Shown here in pieces: positions 15,232 to 24,064 of a stretch of 64,000 nucleotides of DNA (positions within the stretch are counted from its first letter, which is position 1; each line of letters opens with the position of its first letter). The DNA lies in assembly GCF_019710575.1 (NCBI RefSeq), contig NZ_JAHWFK010000045.1:62001-126000 (forward strand), given 5' to 3'. The notes under the pieces were generated by a model, which ran no database searches, had not been told where the DNA came from, and was given only the letters and a program-made list of their open reading frames with translations. This stretch comes from Paractinoplanes polyasparticus (GTDB lineage: Bacteria > Actinomycetota > Actinomycetes > Mycobacteriales > Micromonosporaceae). A program made the position numbers and the translations under genes.

Positions 15232-15792
15232 ATGTCCCTCGACACCGCCCCGCCCCTGTCGCCCTATCAGCAGATCGCCGCCGAACTCCGCCATCAGATC
15301 TTCACCGGCAGCCTGGCTGTCGGCGCCAAGCTCCCGTCCGAGCACACGCTGGCCGGCGCGCACCGCGTCGCCCGCACGACCGTCCAGTCGGCCCTGCGGG
15401 TGTTGCGCACCGAGGGTCTGATCTCGTCGCGCAAGGGCGCCGGCAACTTCGTCACGGCCCTGGCTGTCGTGGACGCCCACCGCTGCCCGGCCCGCGTCGA
15501 GCTCGACCATCAGCAGGTCGGCTGGCTCAGCCGGCTCCCGCGGCCCGCCCACGGCCTCGACCGGTTGCTGCACTGCGAACTGGAACACCCGCACCCGGGC
15601 TCGCACGCCGGCCTGGGCCAGCACGCCGCGGGCATCGGCTGGTGGGTCCAGTGGTCCCTGTCCGCCTCCGAGATCAACGCCATTGCGAACTGCACGGCCG
15701 TACGCACCGCGGGCCACCACGACGACAACCACTGCCTGCTCTATCGCGACCATCCCGGCCGCCACCTCTTCGGCAGCGACTACTCAGCCTGA
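15232..15792 (+). CDS. Small GntR-family transcriptional regulator
   Basis: 186 residues. The winged helix is typical: LSPYQQIAAELRHQIFTGSL, GAKLPSEHTLAGAHRVARTTVQSALRVL, then the wing EGLISSRKGAGNFV. The C-terminal 110 residues are His/Cys-rich (HDDNHC, HPHPGSHAG) and do not match the UTRA, FCD or MocR-type effector domains I know. No good ribosome-binding site precedes ATG 15232; ATG 15154 in frame is possible but adds an atypical Arg/Ser-rich extension. It follows the agmatinase-family gene by 171 bp and may control it. Confidence 0.82.
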   Translation: MSLDTAPPLSPYQQIAAELRHQIFTGSLAVGAKLPSEHTLAGAHRVARTTVQSALRVLRTEGLISSRKGAGNFVTALAVVDAHRCPARVELDHQQVGWLSRLPRPAHGLDRLLHCELEHPHPGSHAGLGQHAAGIGWWVQWSLSASEINAIANCTAVRTAGHHDDNHCLLYRDHPGRHLFGSDYSA

Positions 15793-15841
15793 TCACGGCC
15801 CCGTGATTCCCGACCTCATGTGCACACCGAACGCCCCAGCC

Positions 15842-17002
15842 CTAGCCGGCAACCTGCTTCGTGTAGCGCCGGCACGGCACGAGAATGACCCCTTCCTGGT
15901 GCCGTGCCTCGTAGTCGAAGGCCCCCGCGTCAGCCCATCCCGACCGCTCGTAGAACCGCCGTGCCCGCGAGTTCCCCGGCACGACCGCCAGCCAGGCGGT
16001 CGCATGCCCACCCGCGGCCACCAGTCGTTCCGCCTCCGCCAGGAGCGCCCCGGCGACCCCGCTCCCGCGAAAGGAAGTGTCGACATAAACCTGTTCGACC
16101 TCCTCCCCCACGACCATCACAAACCCGGCGACCACGCCACCGACCACAGCGACAGTCGTGTCCGCCACCCGCTCCCCGGCCCGAACCCCGAACGATTCCC
16201 CCGTACGAGTCCGCACCAGAACGTCCGGAACGTTGCCCAGGTGCCCGTCCCGCCATCCGACAGCCCAAATGACGGCCACAGCCGGCACGTCGTCACGCCG
16301 AGCGGGCCGCAAGGTCACCCCAACCGGCCGCCCCTGGGCGCCGGCGCCCACCGGAACAGCCGGCCGATCCACCCGTCCCGCTGAGCCGGCCCCGGGTCGC
16401 GTCCCGGCCTCAACCCGGCTCACCACCCTCCCCAGCGCATCCACCAGGAGTTCGCGCGCGGTCTCGCGCCCCATCGACGGATCGCCCAGCACCACCGGCA
16501 GAGCCAGCCCGTCGATCAACGCCAGTGCCTGCCGGGCGGCGTCGATCGCCGCCGCACCCGTCCCGAAGGCTCCTTCCCGTATCCCCGCGTCGATCTCCGC
16601 CGCCAGCAGCTCACGCCACCGCAGGTAGTCGTTCAGCACGTCGGTCCGCAGCTCCGCATCCCGCAGAGCCCACCGCCACGACTCGGCCCAGACCCGCCAG
16701 GACGTATCCCCGTCGACCGCCCCCGTCAGGTAGGAGGCAACAACCACCAGCCGCTCCCACGCCCCGTGCACGCCGGCCAACTGCTCCCCCACGGCAGCGA
16801 AGTCGGCCCGGGCCGCATACCGGAAGACAGCTCGCAACATGTCCTCGCGGCTGCCGAAGTAGTACTGCAGGGTCGACACCCCGACTCCGCTGACCGCGGC
16901 TACGTCCGAGAACCGGGTCGCCTCGGCACCCCGCTCGGCCACGACAGCACAGGCAGCAGCCAGCACGTCATCCCGATTGCGCGCAGCCCGCCCATCCCGC
17001 AC
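15842..17002 (-). CDS. TetR regulator fused to GNAT acetyltransferase
   Basis: 386 residues in one uninterrupted frame. Residues 1-60 are a TetR helix-turn-helix (ATRFSDVAAVSGVGVSTLQYYF is the recognition region), and up to about 200 is a TetR-type ligand/dimer domain of the kind with DGLALPVVLG. After a Gly/Pro/Ala linker (about 200-230), residues 232-380 form a GNAT domain: VTLRPARRDDVPAV is beta1, VYVDTSFRGSGVAGAL is the acetyl-CoA pyrophosphate loop (RxxGxA), and WLAVVPGNSRARRFYERSGW is the closing motif. Start GTG 17002. The fusion suggests a regulator that acetylates a ligand or protein, or a self-regulated acetyltransferase. Confidence 0.85.
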   Translation of the reverse strand: MRDGRAARNRDDVLAAACAVVAERGAEATRFSDVAAVSGVGVSTLQYYFGSREDMLRAVFRYAARADFAAVGEQLAGVHGAWERLVVVASYLTGAVDGDTSWRVWAESWRWALRDAELRTDVLNDYLRWRELLAAEIDAGIREGAFGTGAAAIDAARQALALIDGLALPVVLGDPSMGRETARELLVDALGRVVSRVEAGTRPGAGSAGRVDRPAVPVGAGAQGRPVGVTLRPARRDDVPAVAVIWAVGWRDGHLGNVPDVLVRTRTGESFGVRAGERVADTTVAVVGGVVAGFVMVVGEEVEQVYVDTSFRGSGVAGALLAEAERLVAAGGHATAWLAVVPGNSRARRFYERSGWADAGAFDYEARHQEGVILVPCRRYTKQVAG

Positions 17003-17613
17003 CGCGCATGTCTACCACGCCCGCCCCCGCTGTTCGCCCTACGTCACAGCCGGGACGCCAACGAGCGACTCAACGAAAAGTGGTCATCCGCTTCCGGAGA
17101 GCGACGCCAGCGAGTGACATGGATCAACGCTGCGTGTTCGAGCAGCACGCAGCGTCATCAGGAGTGGCCACGGTTCTGATTTTCTTCGCGGCGAGTTTCC
17201 TTGACGGAGCAAAGGACCGCGGAATTTCGCCACCGCCGAGGAACGGCAGTCGAGTGTGAACATTCGCCGGGCGCATTCGTCGCATGAGGATCTGACCGAT
17301 TGTTGCGAGCAGATTACACGCGGAATGGAGCCAGAATTCCCGGCGATCCCGCCGGCAGCTCGACCTCCCCCATTCGGTCGCGAGCGATGATACAGCCCGG
17401 CCCACCTCGGTCAAGCACACCCACCCCCCACGCCACCTCGTCGGCCGCCCTCATCGGCAGACACTCACCGCGAGTGACCAACCGGCCTGCCCTCCACAGC
17501 TCTCACCTCAGGGACCCCGAGCAGCCTGTGGACAACCGACGCCGGGCGCCACCGATCGCGCGTAGCGTTGGGACACCCCGTGGGCGGGGTGGGCAGGCGA
17601 GGAGGCTTGAGGC
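17003..17613. other. 611-bp intergenic region
   Basis: The GC content falls visibly relative to the flanking genes. There is no ORF with plausible coding character and no RNA gene I can recognise. A short inverted repeat CCGGCG/CGCCGG lies at 17340-17355, and TAGCGT (17563-17568) could be a -10 box for the downstream hydrolase, without a clear -35. The region is divergent, so it should hold promoters for the TetR-GNAT gene and the M20 gene. Confidence 0.5.
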
Positions 17614-18750
17614 GTGGATCACCTGATCGACCGGGCCTGCGCGCTCATCGCCATCCCGTCCACAGCAGACCGGCCGCACGAGCTGCAGCGCGCTCTCGAG
17701 CTGGTCCTGGCCTTCGTCGGTCCCGGCTTCCACGTCCGGCGCTTCGAGTCCAACGGCAAGCCCAGCGCCCTGGTCCACGCCGGGGACGCCACCGCCTTCC
17801 GGGTCGTCCTCAACGCCCACCTCGACGTCGTCCCCGCCGCCGAAGACCAGTTCGTCCCGCGGATCGACGGTGACCGCCTGTACGGCCGCGGCGCCCACGA
17901 CATGAAGCTCGCCGCCCTGGTCATGGCCGACGTCTTCCGCCGGCTGGCCCAAGACCTGCCGTACGACATCGCCCTGCAGCTGGTCACCGACGAGGAAGTG
18001 GGCGGCGCCGACGGCACCGCCCATCAGATCGCCGCCGGCGTTCGCGGCGGCTTCGTCGTCATCGGGGAGCAGAGCCGGCTTCAGATCGTCACCGAGTCCC
18101 GCGGCCTGGCTCATGTCCGGCTCACCGCGACCGGCCGCGCCGCTCACGCCGCCTACCCCTGGCTCGGCGAGAACGCCCTGGTCAGGGTGGCTGACGGTGT
18201 CTCCCGGCTGCTGGCGCGCTATCCCGTGCCCGAGGCCGAGGTGTGGCGCACCACCGTCAACGTGGCCCGGTTCGACACGTCCAACCGGGCCGTCAACCAG
18301 GTGCCCGACGAGGCCGGCGCCTGGCTCGACATCCGGTTCCCGCCCGAAGACGCCGATTTCGCCGGCCGCACGTCCGAGCAGATCGCCGAGCACCTCGCCG
18401 GGATCACCGGGCTGACCGCCGCCGTGGAGGCGCTGGGCAGTCCGCACCACGCCGACCCCGGCAGTCTCGAGGTCGGCCTGCTGCGGGCCGCCGCCCGGGA
18501 GGCCGGCTTCGCCGGGAATCTGCTGGCCAAGCACGGCGCCGCCGACGGCCGCCACTACACGGCGGTGGGGGTTGACGCCGTCATCTTCGGGCCGGGCGGC
18601 GACGGCCAGCACAGTGCGCTCGAGTGGGCCGATCTGACGACCGTGACCCCGTACGGGAACGCCCTGCGATCCTTCCTCAGATCGATCCCGGCAGATCCTC
18701 GTCGGCCAGCAGCAGCCAGCGGACCCGGCGGACCAGTTCGGCCGGGTTGA
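17614..18750 (+). CDS. M20-family metallohydrolase (peptidase/deacylase)
   Basis: 378 residues. The two-zinc site is complete: LNAHLDVVP (His, then Asp two on), GRGAHDMK (bridging Asp), TDEEVGG (catalytic Glu plus ligand Glu), and GDGQHSALEW (last His). The dimerisation domain lies at about 170-280. These enzymes cleave dipeptides, N-acyl amino acids or N-carbamoyl compounds; the substrate is unknown. GTG 17614 follows GAGGCTTGAGG. The last 74 bp overlap the 3' end of the convergent receiver gene, so the final 24 residues (Pro/Ala/Gly-rich) are probably non-essential. Confidence 0.9.
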   Translation: MDHLIDRACALIAIPSTADRPHELQRALELVLAFVGPGFHVRRFESNGKPSALVHAGDATAFRVVLNAHLDVVPAAEDQFVPRIDGDRLYGRGAHDMKLAALVMADVFRRLAQDLPYDIALQLVTDEEVGGADGTAHQIAAGVRGGFVVIGEQSRLQIVTESRGLAHVRLTATGRAAHAAYPWLGENALVRVADGVSRLLARYPVPEAEVWRTTVNVARFDTSNRAVNQVPDEAGAWLDIRFPPEDADFAGRTSEQIAEHLAGITGLTAAVEALGSPHHADPGSLEVGLLRAAAREAGFAGNLLAKHGAADGRHYTAVGVDAVIFGPGGDGQHSALEWADLTTVTPYGNALRSFLRSIPADPRRPAAASGPGGPVRPG

Positions 18751-19159
18751 ACGGCTTGACCAGGTAGTCGTCGGCGCCGACGGTCATGCCCAGGTCGATG
18801 TCGACCTTGCGGCCGTGCCCGCTCATGATGAGGACCGGGATCCGCGCGGTCTCGGCCGACGAGTGCAGTTCGTAGCAGACGCTGAGACCGTCGAGGCCGG
18901 GCATCGAGACATCCAGGATGATCATGTCGGGCTGCTCGGTGACCACCATGCGCAGGGCCGAGGCGCCGTTGTCCGCCGTGACCACCCGGTAGCCGGCCGC
19001 GACCAGCTTGTGGGTGACGAGCTCACGGACCGCCTCGTCGTCGTCGGCTACGAGGACGGTGGGGTCGGCGAGATCGGTGCACCAGTCCGCGACGGGCACG
19101 GGATGGCCGAGCTCCGGCGCGACAAACGTGGGAACCATGGATACCGCTGCTCCGACCAT
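18677..19159 (-). CDS. Stand-alone response-regulator receiver protein
   Basis: 160 residues from ATG 19159, with GGGGAG about seven bases upstream. After a 40-residue N-terminal lead, one receiver domain is present: VLVADDDEA (acidic pocket), IILDVSMPG (phospho-Asp), LIMSGHG (Thr/Ser switch position) and VKPFNP (Lys). No output domain follows, so it works through protein partners like CheY, or feeds a phosphorelay. No histidine kinase is adjacent. The gene ends inside the M20 gene on the other strand. Confidence 0.9.
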   Translation of the reverse strand: MVGAAVSMVPTFVAPELGHPVPVADWCTDLADPTVLVADDDEAVRELVTHKLVAAGYRVVTADNGASALRMVVTEQPDMIILDVSMPGLDGLSVCYELHSSAETARIPVLIMSGHGRKVDIDLGMTVGADDYLVKPFNPAELVRRVRWLLLADEDLPGSI

Positions 19160-19464
19160 TGATCTCTCCCCTTGATCCGCGGTTGCACTCGTCGAACGCC
19201 AGCCACCATCGGCGGGGTCGACCGGGGATGGGAGGAGATCGTCGGTTGCACAACGGGAGCAGGCCGGCCACGGCTTGGACCAAGCGCTGGAAGAAGAAAT
19301 GGCGGAGTTCCTCCTTGTGGGAGAAACCCCGCCACCGACAGTGCGGCCGTTTACCGCTCGCACCTCGCGTCAGTCCGGAACGCTAGTGCACCCGGATCGA
19401 CGCCGAGGCACGGAGCCCGCACTTCGTGATAACGCTCTCATCTGCTGCTACCTGCGGTGACGGC
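19160..19464. other. 305-bp intergenic region
   Basis: Contains the leader and promoter region of the receiver gene on the minus strand. I see no convincing ORF, hairpin or RNA gene. Confidence 0.5.
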
Positions 19465-20376
19465 TCAGATCAGCTCCGTACGCAGGTCGTGCGCCCCGTC
19501 GTGCCGGGTGGCCTCGTAGTACACCCGCCGGCGCCCGTCCGGCAGCGCCACCAGCGACAGGTAGCGCAGCCCGTTCGGCGCGTGCGGGCTGCCCAGCGGC
19601 TCCCCCGGCTCGGCCGTGAGCTCGCCGAAACTGCCGTCGTCGAGCCGCTTGCCGCGGGCCACGCCGGTGCGCTCCTCCCAGTTCTCGCCCGCCGTCGCCC
19701 GTCCGTCGTAGGCGACCGTGATCTCGTCCCCCTCGACCTGAACCGACGAGACCCGGACACCCCGGGCGTCCCACTCGCCGGGCCGGCCGGCCAGGGCCGT
19801 GCCCCGCCAGGTCCAGTGCACGCCGTCGGGACTGGTCGCGTACTCGGTGGTCATCCGGTCGGCGTCGTCCCAGCGCTCGAGCGGGTGCACCGACGCCCAC
19901 AGGTGCCACCCGTACGCGTCCTGGTGCAGTACCGGGTCCTTGACGCCCACCGTCTCGTCGCCGGCCAGCACGACCCGCGGCGTGGCTGTGGCCAGGCCCT
20001 CCGGGGTCGCCGCCTCGAGCAGTTCGACCCGCCAGTGCTTGGTGCCGGGCGTCGCCGCGCTCACGTAGAGCCGCCACCGGCCGTCGTCCGTGCGCACCAG
20101 GGCCGGCCGTTCCAGCGACTCGGCGCCGAACTGCTCCTTGGTCACCTCGGCCACGGTCTCGAAGGTGAGGCCGTCGGCCGAGCGGGCCACCACGTTGGCG
20201 ATGCCGCGCCCCTCGCCGATCGGGAGCCGCACGCGGTACGCCAGGTAGATGTGACCGTCGGCGGCGATCGAGCTCGGCGCGCCCGACCAGGCCCCCGGTT
20301 CGTCACCCGGCGGCTCGACCACGACGGTGGATCCGTCCCAGCGGGGCAAGGGCAGGGTCGTGATTCCCGTGGACAA
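19465..20376 (-). CDS. Beta-propeller protein, glycosidase-like (GH43/GH130-type fold)
   Basis: 303 residues from a TTG start at 20376, chosen because AGGAG lies five bases before it; no in-frame ATG or GTG fits better. The chain has repeated propeller blades with WSGAPSSIAADGHIYLAYRVR, ARSADGLTFETVAEV, GVKDPVLHQDAYGWHLWAS and YATSPDGVHWTWRGT, as in five-bladed furanosidase/phosphorylase-like proteins. Asp/Glu candidates are present but I cannot name the catalytic trio. No signal peptide. It is 80 bp downstream of the sulfotransferase on the same strand, next to the polysaccharide locus, so a glycan-related role is likely. Confidence 0.7.
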   Translation of the reverse strand: MSTGITTLPLPRWDGSTVVVEPPGDEPGAWSGAPSSIAADGHIYLAYRVRLPIGEGRGIANVVARSADGLTFETVAEVTKEQFGAESLERPALVRTDDGRWRLYVSAATPGTKHWRVELLEAATPEGLATATPRVVLAGDETVGVKDPVLHQDAYGWHLWASVHPLERWDDADRMTTEYATSPDGVHWTWRGTALAGRPGEWDARGVRVSSVQVEGDEITVAYDGRATAGENWEERTGVARGKRLDDGSFGELTAEPGEPLGSPHAPNGLRYLSLVALPDGRRRVYYEATRHDGAHDLRTELI

Positions 20377-20456
20377 GGCGGCTCCTAGGTGTGGTCGGCG
20401 GTGACGCGACGAAGGGTAGACCGCCAAGTTTGCAACATCTATGGGCAAAGTGGGGA

Positions 20457-21392
20457 TTAGTGGGCCGCGGCGTGTCGGTCGACGGACAGCCAGTCGTCGT
20501 ACGACTCCCCCGTGACCTCGGTCAGCAGCGCGATGTCGTCCTGGAAGCGCGGCAGCAACGCCGCCCGCTCGCCGGGCGTGGTGACCGGCCGCGTGCCCTG
20601 CTTGCGGTGCAACAGCGTCAGCAGCGGGCCGCGAGCGGCCAGGCGCAGCGGCACCGGGAACCGGTGCCCGAAGGCACCCCCGCCGCGGAGGAGAAAGCGC
20701 AGAACCTGGTTGACGCCGTTGTCCTCGACGACGTGCCGATTCACGTTCTCGCGCGGCACGGCGGTGACGATCCCCGTCCGTACGCCCAGGAACTCGCACA
20801 CCCGGTCCAGCGTCGCCGCCGGCGCGTCCTTGAGCTCCTTGTAGCGCAGCAGCAGAACCTGCTCGCGCGGGAAGTGTTCGTAGAGGTGGCGCAGCTGTTC
20901 GCCGTAGCGCCCGAGCCCGGCGTAATGCCAGAACGGCGCCCACCCGGCCGCGATGCGCGCGGGCTCGGCGCGACATGCGGTGAGGAAGTCGGCCTCCGGC
21001 TCGAGCCCGGCGTTCCACAGGTGCGTCCAGTTGGAGTGGGCCCGGTCGACCGGGTCGCGCAGCAGCACGATCAGCCGCGCCGACGGCACGAGCGACTTGA
21101 TCCGCTCGTGCGAGGCAAGATCGTGCAGGTAGAACGGCGTGGCCTCACCCAGCAGCGTGCCGCGCGGCGCCGGGTCGAACAGCGCCTCGTAGTCGGACTG
21201 CCGCCACACGTGCTCCTGATAGGTCTGCACGTCACCCGGGCCGCCGTGGGCCGGCGGCGGGCCGTCGGACAGGAAGAACTTGGGTTCCTTGAAGGACGGC
21301 AGGAACAGGTCCGGATGACCGGTCAGCGCGGCGTGAAGGGCGGTCGTTCCCGCCTTGGGCACACCGGCGATCAGAAAGTCGGGGAGCGCCAT
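20457..21392 (-). CDS. Sulfotransferase (PAPS-dependent)
   Basis: 311 residues. The 5'-phosphosulfate loop GVPKAGTTAL is at residues 10-19, and LIVLLRDPVDRAHSNW near 105-120 is the 3'-phosphate binding motif with its Arg and Ser. Overall it resembles heparan-sulfate-type sulfotransferases that transfer sulfate from PAPS to a sugar hydroxyl or amine. GGAG lies five bases before the ATG. Located beside a beta-propeller glycan protein and opposite three glycosyltransferases, it may sulfate the polysaccharide made there; that link is inference. Confidence 0.92.
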   Translation of the reverse strand: MALPDFLIAGVPKAGTTALHAALTGHPDLFLPSFKEPKFFLSDGPPPAHGGPGDVQTYQEHVWRQSDYEALFDPAPRGTLLGEATPFYLHDLASHERIKSLVPSARLIVLLRDPVDRAHSNWTHLWNAGLEPEADFLTACRAEPARIAAGWAPFWHYAGLGRYGEQLRHLYEHFPREQVLLLRYKELKDAPAATLDRVCEFLGVRTGIVTAVPRENVNRHVVEDNGVNQVLRFLLRGGGAFGHRFPVPLRLAARGPLLTLLHRKQGTRPVTTPGERAALLPRFQDDIALLTEVTGESYDDWLSVDRHAAAH

Positions 21393-22127
21393 GGAGTCTC
21401 CTGTCGTGCGCCTCTCGAAGTGACCCTTAGCCTACAGATTAAGTAGGCGTTCGCGACCTCCGTGAGCACTTCAGGTGCGGGACAGCAGCCGGCGCCACCA
21501 CGGGACGCGCCGGTATCGCGAGCACTCACCGGGCCCGCACAGCGAGCATTCCGTTCCTCGTCGGTAGTGCCGGTGGGCGTCAGGATCATGCCCGCAGACA
21601 CACAGGGCTTCATCAGCGTTCATCGTCTCACCAACGGTAAGGCGGCCCGGAGGCTACGGGGGCGCATCGACTGGGTGACCTGCGTGAATACCTACCCGCG
21701 CGGGCACAGTTCGACTCATCGATGAGCCGGCAACCATCCTGCAACCGAATCCCTACGCTGCGTGATGTCCGTATACGGTGACCCAATTCACTGCGAGTAA
21801 TCCGGCATTCTGGACCTGCCCGATTTACACGTTCAGGGCGGTGTATGGCGTGATTACCGAGTAATGCCGTGACGCGCCATCGCTGGGGGCATATGTCCAT
21901 TACTACTGCTATCAATGTGACGAAAATCGTCGGCAGTTGTCCATGTGAATACACTGCGGTCATCCGGTTGGCGCGAATGATCCACCCGGTCCCCGGTAGG
22001 TTGTCTTTTCGGTCAGTTGACGCTTGGTAGCGGCTTGCTACGTTGGTCCACAGAAGCGAAAGCCCTACGCTTCTTACCGTCAGATTTGCCGATCGAACCG
22101 CATTGCCGCCCCCGGGAAGGGACCGAC
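21393..22127. other. 735-bp intergenic region at the head of the polysaccharide locus
   Basis: Lower in GC than the genes on either side and without a supportable ORF. It separates the divergent sulfotransferase and glycosyltransferase genes and contains the promoter at 22017-22044. A perfect 12-bp palindrome CTCATCGATGAG lies at 21715-21726. The unusual length could hold a long leader, a small RNA or binding sites; I cannot recognise a known riboswitch. Confidence 0.5.
22017..22044 (+). promoter_or_regulatory. Predicted sigma-70-type promoter of the glycosyltransferase operon
   Basis: TTGACG (-35, 22017-22022) and TACGTT (-10, 22039-22044, fitting TANNNT) are 16 bp apart, about 84 bases before the ATG at 22128. 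This would give an untranslated leader of roughly 75 bases. Confidence 0.5.
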
Positions 22128-23054
22128 ATGGAGTTTTCGACGCCCGCCACGAACACGTGGGGTGACGGAAGTACGTCACCGACTGTAAGCGTGGTGATCC
22201 CGACCCTCAACGAGGAGCGCAACCTCCCGCACGTTTTCGCCAAGCTGCCGGCGAACATCGACGAGGTGGTTCTGGTCGACGGCGGCTCGAAGGACCGGAC
22301 GGTCGAGGTCGCTCGCGAGCTCCGCCCCGACGTGGTCGTGGTGCAGCAGACCCGCACCGGTAAGGGCAACGCCCTGGCCTGCGGCTTCGAGGCGTGCACG
22401 GGCGACATCATCGTGATGATCGACGCTGACGGCTCGACCGACCCGGCCGAGATCCCGCTGTTCGTCAAGAAGCTGACCGACGGCGCCGACTTCGTGAAGG
22501 GCAGCCGGTTCAACCACGGCGGCCACAGCCACGACATCACCAAGCTGCGCAAGCTCGGCAACGACGGACTCAACGTCGTGGTCAACGTCCTGTTCGGGAC
22601 GAAGTTCACCGACCTCTGCTACGGCTACAACGCGTTCTGGCGCACCGTCGTGCCGGTCCTCGACCTGCCCGACACCAAGCTGCCCCGCAAGACCGACGGC
22701 ACCAAGCACTGGGGCGACGGCTTCGAGATCGAGACCATGATCAACATCCGGGCCGCGGTCGACGGGATGAAGGTCGGCGAGGTCGGCAGCATCGAGCACC
22801 GCCGGATCCACGGCGAGACCAACCTGAACACGTTCCGGGACGGCTTCCGCGTGCTGCGCACCATCTTCAGCGAGTTCGGCCGCATGCGCAGCCAGAAGCG
22901 CACCGGCGAGCGCCGCCCGGGTGGCGTCATCGTGCACCAGCAGCCCGGCACCCGCGCCCACGGCATCAAGCCCACGCCGGCCCCCGCCGCCGAGGTTGCC
23001 CGTGAGCGTGACGAGGTCGGCGCCGCGAGCACCGACATCAAGCCGCTGAACTGA
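22128..23054 (+). CDS. GT2 glycosyltransferase (dolichyl-phosphate-mannose-synthase-like)
   Basis: 308 residues. GT-A fold motifs: VSVVIPTLNEERNL at the start, VDGGSKDRT (UDP/GDP ribose site), IDADGSTDPAEI (DxD metal site), and GSRF plus a late YGYNAFWR acceptor-loop segment. No membrane helices, so it acts on the cytoplasmic face and may charge a polyprenyl phosphate or extend a lipid-linked glycan. AAGGGA lies five bases before ATG 22128; the frame is open upstream but lacks a good start. It is the first of four same-strand genes. Confidence 0.92.
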   Translation: MEFSTPATNTWGDGSTSPTVSVVIPTLNEERNLPHVFAKLPANIDEVVLVDGGSKDRTVEVARELRPDVVVVQQTRTGKGNALACGFEACTGDIIVMIDADGSTDPAEIPLFVKKLTDGADFVKGSRFNHGGHSHDITKLRKLGNDGLNVVVNVLFGTKFTDLCYGYNAFWRTVVPVLDLPDTKLPRKTDGTKHWGDGFEIETMINIRAAVDGMKVGEVGSIEHRRIHGETNLNTFRDGFRVLRTIFSEFGRMRSQKRTGERRPGGVIVHQQPGTRAHGIKPTPAPAAEVARERDEVGAASTDIKPLN

Positions 23055-23098
23055 GTTCACCGCGCCCGTCCCCACCCCTCGCTTCAGGAGACGCTCCC

Positions 23099-24064
23099 GT
23101 GGATTCCACCCCCCTCGACACGACCATCGTGATCCCGACGCACACCGAGGACCGCTGGTCCTCGCTCGTACGGACAGTCGCCTGCGCTCTGTCGCAGCAG
23201 GCCGAGCCGGCCGAGGTCGTCGTGGTCACCGATCACAACCGCAGCCTCTTCGAACGCATCCAGCGTGAGCTGCCGGGCGTGACGGTCCTCGAGAACGCCT
23301 ACGCCAAGGGCGTCTCCGGCAATCGCAACACCGGCGCCTTCCACGCGAAGACCGCCCTCGTCGCCTTCATGGACGACGACATCACGGCCGGCCCCGAATG
23401 GCTGGGCCGGCTCGTCGAGCCGTTCGCCGACCCCCGCGTGGTCGGCACCGGCGGCGGCATCCTCCCCGACTGGGAGGGCCCCGCCCCCCGGTGGATGCCC
23501 GAGGAGTTCCTGTGGGCGGTCGGCGGCTCGTACGCCGGCATGCCCACCGAGACCTCACCGATCCGCAACGTCTGGTCGGCGAGCATGATCGTCCGCCGTG
23601 AGGTGTTCGACGCCGTCGGCGGCTTCCGGGTCGGCTTCGGCAAGCTGGGCGACCGCAACCGGCCCGAGGACACCGAGCTCTGCCTGCGGATGAGCGCGCA
23701 CGACGGCGGCCAATGGATGTACGTGCCGAGCGCGACGATCCGCCACGAGGTGCCCGCGAACCGCTCGACGTTCCCCTGGTTCGTCAAGCGCTGCTACGCC
23801 GAGGGTCGCGGCAAGGTGCAGATGGCCGGCCTCGACGACGGCGGCAGCGACACCCTGGGCGCCGAGCGCTCCTACCTGTGGTCGCTGCCCAAGGCGGCGC
23901 TGCGCAACCTCGGCGCCGGCCTGACCGGCAAGGGCGCCGACAACTTCCTGCGCGCCGGGGGCATCGTCGCCGGCGTGGCCGCGGCCGGCTGGGGCGGCGT
24001 CGTCGAGACGGTCGCCGCGAAGCGCGCCCCCAAGACCCAGAAGACGCTGGAGACCGCCCGATGA
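23099..24064 (+). CDS. GT2 glycosyltransferase
   Basis: 321 residues. TIVIPTHTEDRWSSLVRTV opens the GT-A fold, VSGNRNTGAFHAKT and AFMDDDITAGPEWL carry the DxD-type metal site (DDD), and GGFRVGFGKLGDRNRPEDTELCLR is the acceptor/catalytic region with ED. The C-terminal 60 residues contain one weak hydrophobic stretch (AGGIVAGVAAAGWGG), possibly a membrane-associated helix. GTG 23099 follows CAGGAG. Its stop overlaps the next start as ATGA. Sugar donor and acceptor are unknown. Confidence 0.92.
   Translation: MDSTPLDTTIVIPTHTEDRWSSLVRTVACALSQQAEPAEVVVVTDHNRSLFERIQRELPGVTVLENAYAKGVSGNRNTGAFHAKTALVAFMDDDITAGPEWLGRLVEPFADPRVVGTGGGILPDWEGPAPRWMPEEFLWAVGGSYAGMPTETSPIRNVWSASMIVRREVFDAVGGFRVGFGKLGDRNRPEDTELCLRMSAHDGGQWMYVPSATIRHEVPANRSTFPWFVKRCYAEGRGKVQMAGLDDGGSDTLGAERSYLWSLPKAALRNLGAGLTGKGADNFLRAGGIVAGVAAAGWGGVVETVAAKRAPKTQKTLETAR

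Noticed and set aside
17003..17613. Possible RNA gene or small protein in the 611-bp gap
   Set aside because: I found no tRNA-like cloverleaf, no strong terminator and no conserved-looking frame.
20377..21018. N-terminal extension of the propeller protein into the sulfotransferase gene
   Set aside because: The extension is a frame-shifted reading of the sulfotransferase; TTG 20376 with AGGAG explains the start.
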